From Sphingomonas sp. M1-B02 (GTDB lineage: Bacteria > Pseudomonadota > Alphaproteobacteria > Sphingomonadales > Sphingomonadaceae): a stretch of 64,000 nucleotides of DNA. The position numbers were made by a program, and so were the translations under genes. Position 1 is the first letter of the stretch; each line of letters starts with the position of its first letter. Positions 51,725-59,459 of this stretch are shown piece after piece. The stretch is from NCBI RefSeq assembly GCF_026167525.1, contig NZ_CP110679.1:1847501-1911500 (forward strand), written 5' to 3'. The notes below the pieces were generated by a model. The model was not told where the DNA came from. It worked only from the letters and a program-made list of their open reading frames with translations, and searched no databases.

Positions 51725-52683
51725 TGCTGGCGGCGCTGGCGCTGTTGCTGGCGTCGTCCGATCCGGTCGCACCGGTGCCGCTCTTCCGCGATCCGGTGCA
51801 TGACGGCGCGGCGGATGCTTCGACCGTCTACGACGCCGCAACGCGCGAATGGGTGCTGTTCTACACCAATCGCCGCGCCGACCTGAAGCTGACCGATCCC
51901 AAGGATGTCAGCTGGGTCCACGGCACCGCGATCGGCGTCGCGCGATCGAAGGACGGGGCTGCGTGGCGCTACGGCGGCACCGCGGCGATCCCCGCGTCCT
52001 GCACCGGCGCGACGCTCTGGGCGCCCGAGGTCCAGCGCTTCGGCGACACTTGGCACATGTGGCTGACGGTGGTGCCGGGCGTGTTCAAGGATTGGAACGC
52101 ACCCCGCTTCCTGGTCCATCTCACCAGCCGCGACCTCAAGACCTGGGAGTGCGGCGAGCGGCTCGATCTCGGCTCGGACCGGGTCATCGACGCCAGCGTG
52201 GTCGCGTTGCCCGGCGGCGGCTACCGGCTGTGGTTCAACGACGAGCGCGCCGGAAAGGCGATCCGCTACGCCGACAGCCCGGACCTCAAGCGCTGGACGG
52301 TGAAGGGCACTGCCGTCTCCACCCCGGGCGAAGGCCCCAAGGCGTTCCGCTGGAAACGCCGCTGGTGGCTGATCAGCGACGCGTGGAAGGGGCTGCTCGT
52401 CCAAAGCTCGACCGACGCGACCAACTGGACCGCGCAGCCCGGCCATCTGCTGGGCGAAGCGGGCACCCGCCCCACCGATCGCGCCAAGGCGCAGCACCCG
52501 GACGTGATCGTCGCGGGCGAGCGCGCCTACCTCATCTATTTCGTCCACCAATCGGGCGAGGGCGCGGCCGATCCGAACTGGGCGCGGCGCAGCCTGCTCC
52601 AGATCGCCGAGCTGAAGGAAGAGGGCGGCGCGATCCGCGTCGATCGCAGCGCGCCGGTGACCGTGCGGCTCAAACCAAACTGA
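51724..52683 (+). CDS. GH43-like five-bladed propeller protein
   Basis: A 319-aa protein. Residues 1-12 (MLAALALLLASS) form a very short hydrophobic start that may act as a signal peptide. Propeller features are LFRDPVHDGAADASTVYDAATREWVLFYTNRRA, TLWAPEVQRFGDTWHMWLTVV and RVIDASVVALPGGGYRLWFNDERAGKAIRYADS. The pattern APEVQ...W plus DAS...W.WFND resembles GH43 and GH117-like glycosidases, but I could not assign the three catalytic acids with confidence. Start overlaps the GPH stop (TGATG), and GH2 follows after 11 bases, so it belongs to the transporter operon. Confidence 0.82.
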   Translation: MLAALALLLASSDPVAPVPLFRDPVHDGAADASTVYDAATREWVLFYTNRRADLKLTDPKDVSWVHGTAIGVARSKDGAAWRYGGTAAIPASCTGATLWAPEVQRFGDTWHMWLTVVPGVFKDWNAPRFLVHLTSRDLKTWECGERLDLGSDRVIDASVVALPGGGYRLWFNDERAGKAIRYADSPDLKRWTVKGTAVSTPGEGPKAFRWKRRWWLISDAWKGLLVQSSTDATNWTAQPGHLLGEAGTRPTDRAKAQHPDVIVAGERAYLIYFVHQSGEGAADPNWARRSLLQIAELKEEGGAIRVDRSAPVTVRLKPN

Positions 52684-52694
52684 CGGGGGATATC

Positions 52695-55586
52695 ATGGAC
52701 CGGCGATCCTTTCTGGCAACCAGCGCGCTGGCGAGCGCCTTCCCGCCCTTCACCGCCAGCGCGGCGCAGGCGGAACCCTATAGCGGCTCGGACCTGCCGA
52801 TGCCCGCCCCGCGCGACGGCCTCGATCCCCGCCCGCTGCCCGAGGAGCCGGGCCGGCTGCGGCTCGATCATGGCTGGCGCTTCCATCTCGGCGACATCGC
52901 GATGCCCGAGATCATCGGCCACCAGCCAAGCTACGAAAATGCGAAGGCCGGCGCCTCGCACGGCGCCGCCGCGATGACCTTCGACGACAGCGACTGGCGC
53001 GAAGTCGAACTGCCGCACGACTGGGCGATCGAGGCCCCCGTCGATCCCAAGGCCAACATCGCCCAGGGCTACCGGCGCCGCGGCGTCGGCTGGTATCGCC
53101 GGACGATCCGGCTCGATCCGGCGCTCAAGGGCAAATATCTCGAGATGGATGTCGGCGCGATCGCGACGCATGCGACGATCTGGGTCAACGGCACGATCGT
53201 CGATCGCAACTTCAGCGGCTATAACGGCATCCATGTCGACCTGACCCCCCTCGCCCGCTTCGGCGATGAGCTCAACACGATCGCAATCCGGGTGGATGCC
53301 GATCCGATGGAGGGCTGGTGGTACGAAGGCGCCGGCATCTATCGCCACATCTGGCTGGCGGTGCGCGAGGCCGTCCACATCGCCACCGATGGCGTCCATT
53401 GCGACCCGCGCCGCGCCGCCGACGGCAGCTGGAGCGTGCCGGTCTCGGTCGATCTGGGCAATATCGGCGAGACCGCACGAAGCGTGACGGTCGAGGCGCA
53501 GTTGCTCGGCCCCGCCGGGGAGACCGTGGCGGCGCTCGGCACCAGCGCCGAGATTCGCCCGCTCGTCCCGGCCACCGCCCGCGTCACGCTGCCGGTCAGC
53601 GATCCGAAGCTCTGGTCGCCCGACGTGCCGACGCTCTACACGATCCGGGTGCGGGTCAGCGGCGACGGCAAGCTCATGGACGAACGCCGCATCCCGATCG
53701 GCTTCCGCCACTTCCGATTCGACAGCCGAACCGGCTTCCACCTCAACGGCCAGCCGCTCAAGCTGAAGGGCACCTGCAACCATCAGGACCATGCCGGCGT
53801 CGGCACCGCAATTCCCGATACGCTGTGGGACTGGCGCGTGCGGCGCTTGAAGGCGCTCGGCTCCAACGCGATCCGCATGTCGCACAATGCCCCGCCCACC
53901 GAATTGCTCGATGCCTGCGACCGCCACGGGCTGCTGGTGATGAACGAGAACCGCGTGTTCAATCCCAGCCCCGACTATATGGAGCAGCTCGAATGGCTGG
54001 TCCGCCGCGATCGCAATCGCCCGTCCGTCTTCATGTGGTCGGTGTTCAACGAAGAGCCGATGCAGGGCTCGCCCCAGGGCTATGAGATGGTCCGCCGCAT
54101 GGCCGCGGCGGTGAAGGCGCTCGACGACAGCCGCCCGGTCACCGCGGCGATGAACGACGGCATGTTCACGCCCCTGAACGTCAGCCAGGCGGTCGACGTC
54201 GTCGGCTTCAACTATCAGATCGCGCAATATGACAAATATCACGCGGCATTCCCCGACAAGCCGCTGACCAGCTCGGAGGATACCAGCGCCTTCTCCACCC
54301 GCGGTGAATATAAGACCGACAAGGCGCGCAACATCATGACCAGCTATGACGACGAAGGCGCGCCCTGGGGCTCGACCCACACCGTCGGCTGGAAGGCCAT
54401 AGCGGAACGCCCCTTCCTGGCCGGCGCGTTCGTCTGGACCGGCTTCGACTATCATGGCGAGCCGACCCCGTTCGAATGGCCCTCCACCTCGAGCTTCTTC
54501 GGGATCATGGACCTTTGCGGCTTCCCCAAGCTCGCCTTCCACCAGCATCGCGCGCAATGGGTCGATAGCGAGCCGGTGCTCGCGCTCCAGCCGCACTGGA
54601 ATTGGCCCGGCCAGGAAGGCCAGCCGATCCGGGTGGTGGCGCTCGCCAATGTCGAGCGCGTCGCGCTGCTGCTCAACGGCAAGCCCGTCGGCGAGCAGGC
54701 GGTCGATCGGCTCACAATGCCCGAATTCAAGGTGCCCTATGCCCCCGGCAGGCTGGAGGCCGTGGGCTATCGGGGCGGGCGCGAAGTGGTGCGCGCGAGG
54801 ATCGAGACGGTCGGCCCGCCGGTCGCGCTGCGGCTCACCCCCGATCGCCGGGTTATGGCGGGCGATAGCGAGGATGCGCAGCCGGTCACCGTGGACGCGG
54901 TCGACGCCAAAGGCCGTCATGTGCCGACCGCAAACCTGCCCGCCAGCTTCGCGATAGAGGGCGGCGAGATCATCGGCCTGGGCAACGGCGATCCCAACGA
55001 TCACGATCCCGAAAAGGGCAATGCGCGAAAGCTGTTCAACGGGCTGGCGCAGGTGATCGTCCGCGCCGCGCCCGGCCGCGGCAAGCTGCGGCTGCGGGCG
55101 ACTGCGCCGGGGCTCAAGCCGGCGTCGCTGATCGTCGATCGGATCGCCGCCGCGCCCCGCGGCTTCGTCGAGCCGACGCGGCCCGAGATGCTGCTGAGTT
55201 CGTGGCAGCGCGCCCCGTTCACCGAGGCCAGGCCCGATCCCAACGCCCAGATGGCCAGCGACGATCGCTATGCGACGATGCGCGGCCGTTCCGGTCGGCT
55301 CGAGGGTCCGAGCGGCACGGGCCGGTGGAACGCCTATCGCGTGCAGTTCAGGCCGCAGGCCCGTGTCCGCACGCGCGGCGGCGTGCTGGTCTTCACCCAA
55401 CTGGTCGGCAGGGCCGAGATATGGCTGGACGGGGTGAAGGTCGCCGAAAAGCGCGATCCGGCGCCCGCGGCGCTCGAAGTGACGCTGCCCACCGGGCAGG
55501 CCGAGCGGACGCTGGCCGTGCTGGTGGAAGCCGAACCGGGCAAGCCCTCGGGCTTCGGCAAGCTGGTGGTCGTTCGAGAACGATGA
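52695..55586 (+). CDS. GH2 beta-galactosidase, exported via Tat-like signal
   Basis: A 963-aa GH2 enzyme with a twin-arginine-like signal (MDRRSFLATSALASAFPPF). Domains in order: sugar-binding jelly roll (about 50-220, ELPHDWAIEAPVD, GWWYEGAGIYRHIWL), immunoglobulin-like domain (about 225-335), TIM barrel (about 340-620) and C-terminal beta domains including a DUF4982-type segment. The acid/base Glu is in SVFMWSVFNEEPMQGSP and the nucleophile Glu in PLTSSEDTSAFSTRG. It ends the GPH operon. A beta-galactosidase role on RG-I or arabinogalactan fragments fits the context; beta-glucuronidase-type activity is a less likely alternative within GH2. Confidence 0.92.
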   Translation: MDRRSFLATSALASAFPPFTASAAQAEPYSGSDLPMPAPRDGLDPRPLPEEPGRLRLDHGWRFHLGDIAMPEIIGHQPSYENAKAGASHGAAAMTFDDSDWREVELPHDWAIEAPVDPKANIAQGYRRRGVGWYRRTIRLDPALKGKYLEMDVGAIATHATIWVNGTIVDRNFSGYNGIHVDLTPLARFGDELNTIAIRVDADPMEGWWYEGAGIYRHIWLAVREAVHIATDGVHCDPRRAADGSWSVPVSVDLGNIGETARSVTVEAQLLGPAGETVAALGTSAEIRPLVPATARVTLPVSDPKLWSPDVPTLYTIRVRVSGDGKLMDERRIPIGFRHFRFDSRTGFHLNGQPLKLKGTCNHQDHAGVGTAIPDTLWDWRVRRLKALGSNAIRMSHNAPPTELLDACDRHGLLVMNENRVFNPSPDYMEQLEWLVRRDRNRPSVFMWSVFNEEPMQGSPQGYEMVRRMAAAVKALDDSRPVTAAMNDGMFTPLNVSQAVDVVGFNYQIAQYDKYHAAFPDKPLTSSEDTSAFSTRGEYKTDKARNIMTSYDDEGAPWGSTHTVGWKAIAERPFLAGAFVWTGFDYHGEPTPFEWPSTSSFFGIMDLCGFPKLAFHQHRAQWVDSEPVLALQPHWNWPGQEGQPIRVVALANVERVALLLNGKPVGEQAVDRLTMPEFKVPYAPGRLEAVGYRGGREVVRARIETVGPPVALRLTPDRRVMAGDSEDAQPVTVDAVDAKGRHVPTANLPASFAIEGGEIIGLGNGDPNDHDPEKGNARKLFNGLAQVIVRAAPGRGKLRLRATAPGLKPASLIVDRIAAAPRGFVEPTRPEMLLSSWQRAPFTEARPDPNAQMASDDRYATMRGRSGRLEGPSGTGRWNAYRVQFRPQARVRTRGGVLVFTQLVGRAEIWLDGVKVAEKRDPAPAALEVTLPTGQAERTLAVLVEAEPGKPSGFGKLVVVRER

Positions 55587-55591
55587 AACAT

Positions 55592-55698
55592 CGTCACCCC
55601 GGCGAAGGCCGGGGCCCATCTCCCAGACGGGCAGCGCATACAATTGTGGAATAGCGGGAAAGCGCACGAGATGGGCCCCGGCCTTCGCCGGGGTGACG
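55592..55698. repeat. Inverted repeat, GTCACCCC class
   Basis: Perfect 31-base arms (55592-55622 and 55668-55698, beginning CGTCACCCCGGCGAAGGCC) flank a 45-base spacer. It lies between the convergent GH2 and transglutaminase genes and is the longest perfect stem of the family in this window. Confidence 0.93.
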
Positions 55699-55719
55699 GA
55701 TAATCGACAGGTCCAGGCC

Positions 55720-56583
55720 TCAGGCCTGCTTCACCGTCACCTCGACCGTCATCGCCTCGAGCAAATTCGCGGTGCCCACATAACTCCCCTCGATCGGCTT
55801 GATCTGGGTGATGTTGCGCGCGACCGCGACGGGGACGAGATGCCCCTCCCCCATCCGGCCGTTGGTGGGATCGAAGGCGACCCAGCCCGCATTCGGCAGA
55901 TAGACTTCGGCCCAGGCGTGGGTGGAGCCATGCTGGTTGGGCTCCTCACCCTCCACGGGCGGATCGTACAGATAGCCCGAGACCGCGCGCGCAGCGAAGC
56001 CGAGATGGCGCACCGCCTCGATGAACAAGGTCGCCAGGTCACGACACGAGCCTTGCGCCAGGTCGACCGTCTCGAGCGGCGCCTGCGTCCCCTCTTCAGG
56101 GCGCTCGACATAGTCCATGCCGATTCGCGCCGCGGCGTTTACGTCCTGGAGCAGGGCCAGCGTATCGGCGGGCTCGACGAGCACCACCTCGCGCGCCCAG
56201 GCCGACAGGCGGCCGTCCGGATCGGGATATTCGGGCACCAGCAGCGCGCCCAGATCGGTCCGCTCGTCATCGGTATAGGCAAAGGGGTAGCTGTGCGCAT
56301 GCGGCGCGATCCGGAAGATCGGCCAGGCAGAGGCGGCCTGCTCGACGATCATGTGCGCCGTCACTTCCAGCCGGTCACAAGGCGCGGCGAAGGTCGCGGT
56401 GGCGATCAGATTGCCGAACAGATCCTGCGTCCAGTCGAGCTTCGCCTCGGGCACGCACTCGAAGCGCGCGGAGACGAGCTTGAGATTCTGGGTACCGCGC
56501 GGACACAGCATCATGCGATGCGGCAGCAGCGAGACCGGCTGGCTGTAGCGATAAATGGTCTTGTGGTGGATCGTCAGCAGCAT
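55720..56583 (-). CDS. Transglutaminase-like cysteine peptidase-fold protein
   Basis: A 287-aa cytosolic protein. An N-terminal bacterial transglutaminase-associated beta domain (about 1-85, MLLTIHHKTIYRYSQPVSLLPHRMMLCPRG) precedes the core. The catalytic triad is visible as Cys in AQGSCRDLATLFIEAVRHLGF, His in GSTHAWAEVYLP and Asp in WVAFDPTNGR. Bacterial members are usually thought to be proteases or amidases rather than true crosslinkers. It is unrelated in function to the RG-I locus and marks its right border. ATG 56583 matches family starts. Confidence 0.9.
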   Translation of the reverse strand: MLLTIHHKTIYRYSQPVSLLPHRMMLCPRGTQNLKLVSARFECVPEAKLDWTQDLFGNLIATATFAAPCDRLEVTAHMIVEQAASAWPIFRIAPHAHSYPFAYTDDERTDLGALLVPEYPDPDGRLSAWAREVVLVEPADTLALLQDVNAAARIGMDYVERPEEGTQAPLETVDLAQGSCRDLATLFIEAVRHLGFAARAVSGYLYDPPVEGEEPNQHGSTHAWAEVYLPNAGWVAFDPTNGRMGEGHLVPVAVARNITQIKPIEGSYVGTANLLEAMTVEVTVKQA

Positions 56584-56608
56584 CGCCGTCGCTCCCGTAT
56601 CGGAGGAC

Positions 56609-56842
56609 TCAGGCCTGGCGGGCGGCGATGGCCTGCTCGACGGCGCGCAGGCCCTCTTCGCTGGCGACGACCAGGTCGATCGGGCGTCCGCCCAATGCGT
56701 CGTCATGCTCGTTCATGAAGGCGACGGCGGCGCCGGGCTCGGGAAACGCCTTCCAGGCCAGCGTTGCCGCCTTGCCCTGGCGCTCGGCCTCTTCCTTGGT
56801 GAGCTTGACCGAATCGAAGCGCTTGCGAAATGGCTTGTTCAT
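56609..56842 (-). CDS. Small MbcA/ParS (DUF2384)-like protein
   Basis: A 77-aa protein, MNKPFRKRFDSVKLTKEEAERQG..., whose C-terminal half (FPEPGAAVAFMNEHDDALGGRPIDLVVASEEGLRAVEQAI) matches the general pattern of the MbcA/ParS/Xre antitoxin C-terminal domain: helix, 'LGGRPIDL', then a helix. Such domains normally neutralise RES-type toxins, but no RES gene is adjacent, so it may be an orphan or regulatory derivative. It lies 25 bases from the transglutaminase gene on the same strand. Function is not established. Confidence 0.7.
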   Translation of the reverse strand: MNKPFRKRFDSVKLTKEEAERQGKAATLAWKAFPEPGAAVAFMNEHDDALGGRPIDLVVASEEGLRAVEQAIAARQA

Positions 56843-56937
56843 GATGCGATCCTTCTCGGCAGACATGCCAACGGCGGGACGAAGCCGAGCTTCATCCCGC
56901 CGCGGAGTAGATTAGCAGCTATTCGACCGAGGCCGAA

Positions 56938-57144
56938 TTATGCCGACTGCAGGTTCACTGCCGAAGACTTGCCGCGCTGGTCCTGCTCGATGTCGTACGA
57001 CACGCGCTGGTCCTGCTGGAGGGTGGACATGCCGGCGCGCTCGACTGCGCTGATATGGACGAAGCTGTCAGCGCCGCCGTCCTCAGGCGCGATGAAGCCA
57101 TAACCCTTGTCCATATTGAAGAATTTTACTTTGCCGATTGGCAT
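56938..57144 (-). CDS. cspA: Cold-shock domain protein
   Basis: A 68-aa single cold-shock domain. RNP1 is KGYGFIAPEDGG and RNP2 is DSFVHISAVE, both complete, with the usual GKVKFFN start. It binds single-stranded nucleic acid and acts as an RNA chaperone. It follows a 179-base leader (57145-57323) and sits in a minus-strand cluster of small genes. Cold induction cannot be inferred from the sequence alone. Confidence 0.95.
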   Translation of the reverse strand: MPIGKVKFFNMDKGYGFIAPEDGGADSFVHISAVERAGMSTLQQDQRVSYDIEQDQRGKSSAVNLQSA

Positions 57145-57323
57145 GATGCGTTCCTTTCACGAAACATGATGTCCACACGCAAGAGGCGGATGGAGCCAGA
57201 AGCGAGAAAAGGAAGTTCGGCTCGTAAGCTTAGTTCCGTCGCAAGCGACGATAGCCCAGCCTATATAAGGCAGGACGCGGCAAAATGCAATGACTGCCCG
57301 CGGGAGGACAGCGAAAGGCGCGC
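57145..57323 (-). other. Long leader region upstream of the cold-shock gene
   Basis: 179 bases with no gene I can support. Cold-shock genes often have long structured 5' leaders, so part of this may be transcribed. The stretch CCTATATAAGG near 57258 is AT-rich and could hold a promoter for the minus strand. No terminator or consensus promoter was confirmed. Confidence 0.4.
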
Positions 57324-57566
57324 TTAGTCGACATCCTCCGGACCGTCCGAAAGCTCGAAATCGGTGTCGCCGCTCACCTGCAGGCCCGCCGCGGCATCGC
57401 GATTGCGCGCCTGGCGCTGCTCGCGCTTGTCGGCGGCCAGCGCTTCCTTGGCCCAGGCCGCGGCGGCGAGATTTGCAACGCGGCGCGGGTTGTCGAGCGT
57501 CGATTCGGTGGCGCGGTTCAATTGAAGCGCTTCCTGCGCGCGGCAGAAGGTCGAGGTCGGTTGCAT
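57324..57566 (-). CDS. Small hypothetical protein
   Basis: An 80-aa basic-then-acidic protein. The first two thirds are helical with many Ala, Arg and Lys (AEALAADKREQRQARN-type), and the end is acidic (DTDFELSDGPEDVD). A GGAAAGGAATTC site precedes the ATG. I recognise no domain, but the clean ribosome site and position between small genes support it as real. Confidence 0.6.
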   Translation of the reverse strand: MQPTSTFCRAQEALQLNRATESTLDNPRRVANLAAAAWAKEALAADKREQRQARNRDAAAGLQVSGDTDFELSDGPEDVD

Positions 57567-57603
57567 GCGAATTCCTTTCCGAAGGGGGATGGGCGTCGCC
57601 TGC

Positions 57604-57825
57604 TCAGCGCGGGCGCGCAGGCCGGAAAGGCGTGCGGGTGACCGGGCCGGTCAGCACCTTGGAGCCATAGACTTCGGCCACGGTCGCGGCATCGGTGGCG
57701 TTCATATAGACGACGCGGGTTCCGCGCGGGAGCAAGGGCTCGATCGCGCTGATCGCAGCATTATGCTTCGCCGAGGTCGAACGGACATGGGCTTCGGTGG
57801 CATTGATATTGAGCGCACGGGACAT
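57604..57825 (-). CDS. Small hypothetical protein
   Basis: A 73-aa basic protein (MSRALNINATEAHVRSTSAKHNA...). The middle, AISAIEPLLPRGTRVVYMNATDAATVAEVYGSKVLTGPV, looks like one compact alpha/beta unit and the tail is Arg/Pro-rich. No family recognised. It is followed after 37 bases by the next small gene on the same strand and is divergent from the esterase gene at 58078. Confidence 0.6.
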   Translation of the reverse strand: MSRALNINATEAHVRSTSAKHNAAISAIEPLLPRGTRVVYMNATDAATVAEVYGSKVLTGPVTRTPFRPARPR

Positions 57826-58077
57826 GGCGGGGCTCCGTCTTCAGAGCGGGAGCATGTGCATCTCTCAGTCGCGTCCCTGCCCGTATAGAAGCGGAGCGAT
57901 GCGACCTATATGGGCGATACACCGGGATTTTACTAGCCCAGCGCAGACGCAGCATGAATTCACACCTTGCGCGGGCCGCCGAGCGAGGCCATTTATTGTG
58001 CAGCGCAGCAACAACCGGTGTCCAGGCACGTTGATGCGTTGTGTCAGGGCCGCCGCCGTGGCCGGGAGTGAGCCGCA

Positions 58078-59232
58078 ATGCGTAACCTGAACGATACGAT
58101 CACGCGCCTGGCGGCGCTGCGCGCCATGCCGGGGCTGGGCAAGCCCGAGCCGGCCGCACCGCTGGCCGACCTGATCGATTTCGGCAGCAACCCCGGTGCG
58201 CTGCGCGCCCGCCGATTCGTGCCCGAGGATCTGGCCGCGAACGCGCCGCTCGTCGTCGTGCTCCATGGCTGCACCCAGACCGCTGCCGGCTACGATCATG
58301 GCTCGGGCTGGTCGACGCTCGCCGCTCGCCATGGCTTCGCCTTGCTCTTCCCCGAGCAGCAGCGAACCAACAATTCGAATCTCTGCTTCAACTGGTTCGC
58401 GCCCGAGGACGCCCGGCGCGACCGCGGCGAGGCCGAATCGATCCGCCAGATGATCGAAGCGATGATTGCCGAGCTTTCGATCGATCATTCGCGAATCTTC
58501 GTCACCGGGCTGTCCGCCGGCGGGGCGATGACGTCGGTCATGCTCGCGGCCTATCCCGAATTGTTCGCCAGCGGCGCGATCATCGCCGGCCTGCCCTTCG
58601 CCACCGCCAATTCGGTGCCGCAGGCATTCGATCGGATGCGCGGCCATGGCAGCCCCAGCGAGGCCGATCTCTCCGCGCTCGTCCGCGACGCGTCCAGCCA
58701 TGAAGGTCCCTGGCCGACGCTTTCGGTGTGGCACGGAACCGCCGACGCCACCGTCAGCAAGTCGAACGCGGCGGCGATCATCGGCCAGTGGCGCCCGCTC
58801 CACGGCGCCGCCGCCGAGCCCAGCCTGTCGGAGACGGTCGACGGCCAGACCCGCCGCGTGTGGCGCGACGCCAAGGGCCGCGACGTGATCGAGGAATATA
58901 GCATCGCCGGACTCGGCCACGGCACCCCGCTCGAGACCCAGGGCGAAGACGGCGTCGGCACAGCGGGCCCCTATATGCTCGAGGCGAACATCAGCTCGAC
59001 CCGGCACATCGCGAACTTCTGGGGCCTGCTCGACGCCGAGGTAGCACCGAAGGAAAAGGTCGCCCGCGCCAAGCCGGCCGCGGCGAAGGCCGCGAAGCCC
59101 GCTTCTTCCAAGGCGGCAAAGCCCGCGCCGGCAAAGCCCGCCAAGCCGAAACCCGCGCCGGCCCCCACCGCCGCCAGCGGCGTCACGAAGATCATCGAAG
59201 ACGCACTGCGCGCCGCCGGGCTGATGCGTTAG
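58078..59232 (+). CDS. PHB depolymerase-family esterase
   Basis: A 384-aa alpha/beta-hydrolase of the polyhydroxybutyrate depolymerase type. The oxyanion region is PLVVVLHGCTQTAAGYDHGSGW, the nucleophile Ser is in the lipase box FVTGLSAGGAMTS, and the Asp and His are in WHGTADATVS and AGLGHGTPLE. No signal peptide precedes it, so the substrate is intracellular or the protein is not exported by Sec. A low-complexity Ala-Lys-Pro tail (about residues 328-365, AKPAAAKAAKPASS...) precedes a final helix (TKIIEDALRAAGLMR); such tails may bind polymer granules or nucleic acid. Substrate unproved. Confidence 0.88.
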   Translation: MRNLNDTITRLAALRAMPGLGKPEPAAPLADLIDFGSNPGALRARRFVPEDLAANAPLVVVLHGCTQTAAGYDHGSGWSTLAARHGFALLFPEQQRTNNSNLCFNWFAPEDARRDRGEAESIRQMIEAMIAELSIDHSRIFVTGLSAGGAMTSVMLAAYPELFASGAIIAGLPFATANSVPQAFDRMRGHGSPSEADLSALVRDASSHEGPWPTLSVWHGTADATVSKSNAAAIIGQWRPLHGAAAEPSLSETVDGQTRRVWRDAKGRDVIEEYSIAGLGHGTPLETQGEDGVGTAGPYMLEANISSTRHIANFWGLLDAEVAPKEKVARAKPAAAKAAKPASSKAAKPAPAKPAKPKPAPAPTAASGVTKIIEDALRAAGLMR

Positions 59233-59367
59233 CCTCAGACGGGGGCCTCCTCGCGCGAATTCGGAAGTCCGACATCGGTTGACCATCGCCGCGAATTTGT
59301 GGCAGGCGCGCTTCGCTCGGGTTGCTCATAAGGGCCGCCCGCAACGCCGACCGGCCTCCGGCTCCAG

Positions 59368-59441
59368 GCGGGTATAGTACAATGGTAGTACAGCAGCCTT
59401 CCAAGCTGAATACACGGGTTCGATTCCCGTTACCCGCTCCA
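59368..59441 (+). tRNA. tRNA-Gly (anticodon UCC)
   Basis: Complete cloverleaf: acceptor GCGGGTA pairs with TACCCGC (59431-59437), D-arm TAGTACAATGGTAGTAC, anticodon loop CTTCCAA with anticodon TCC, T-arm CGGGTTCGATTCCCG. The discriminator T and encoded CCA follow directly. It lies 18 bases before the hemW start and may be cotranscribed with it. Confidence 0.97.
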
Positions 59442-59459
59442 GCCCCTCCAGGCATAGTG

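Noticed and set aside
59322..59459. 46-residue N-terminal extension of HemW
   Set aside because: It would be translated from the tRNA-Gly sequence.
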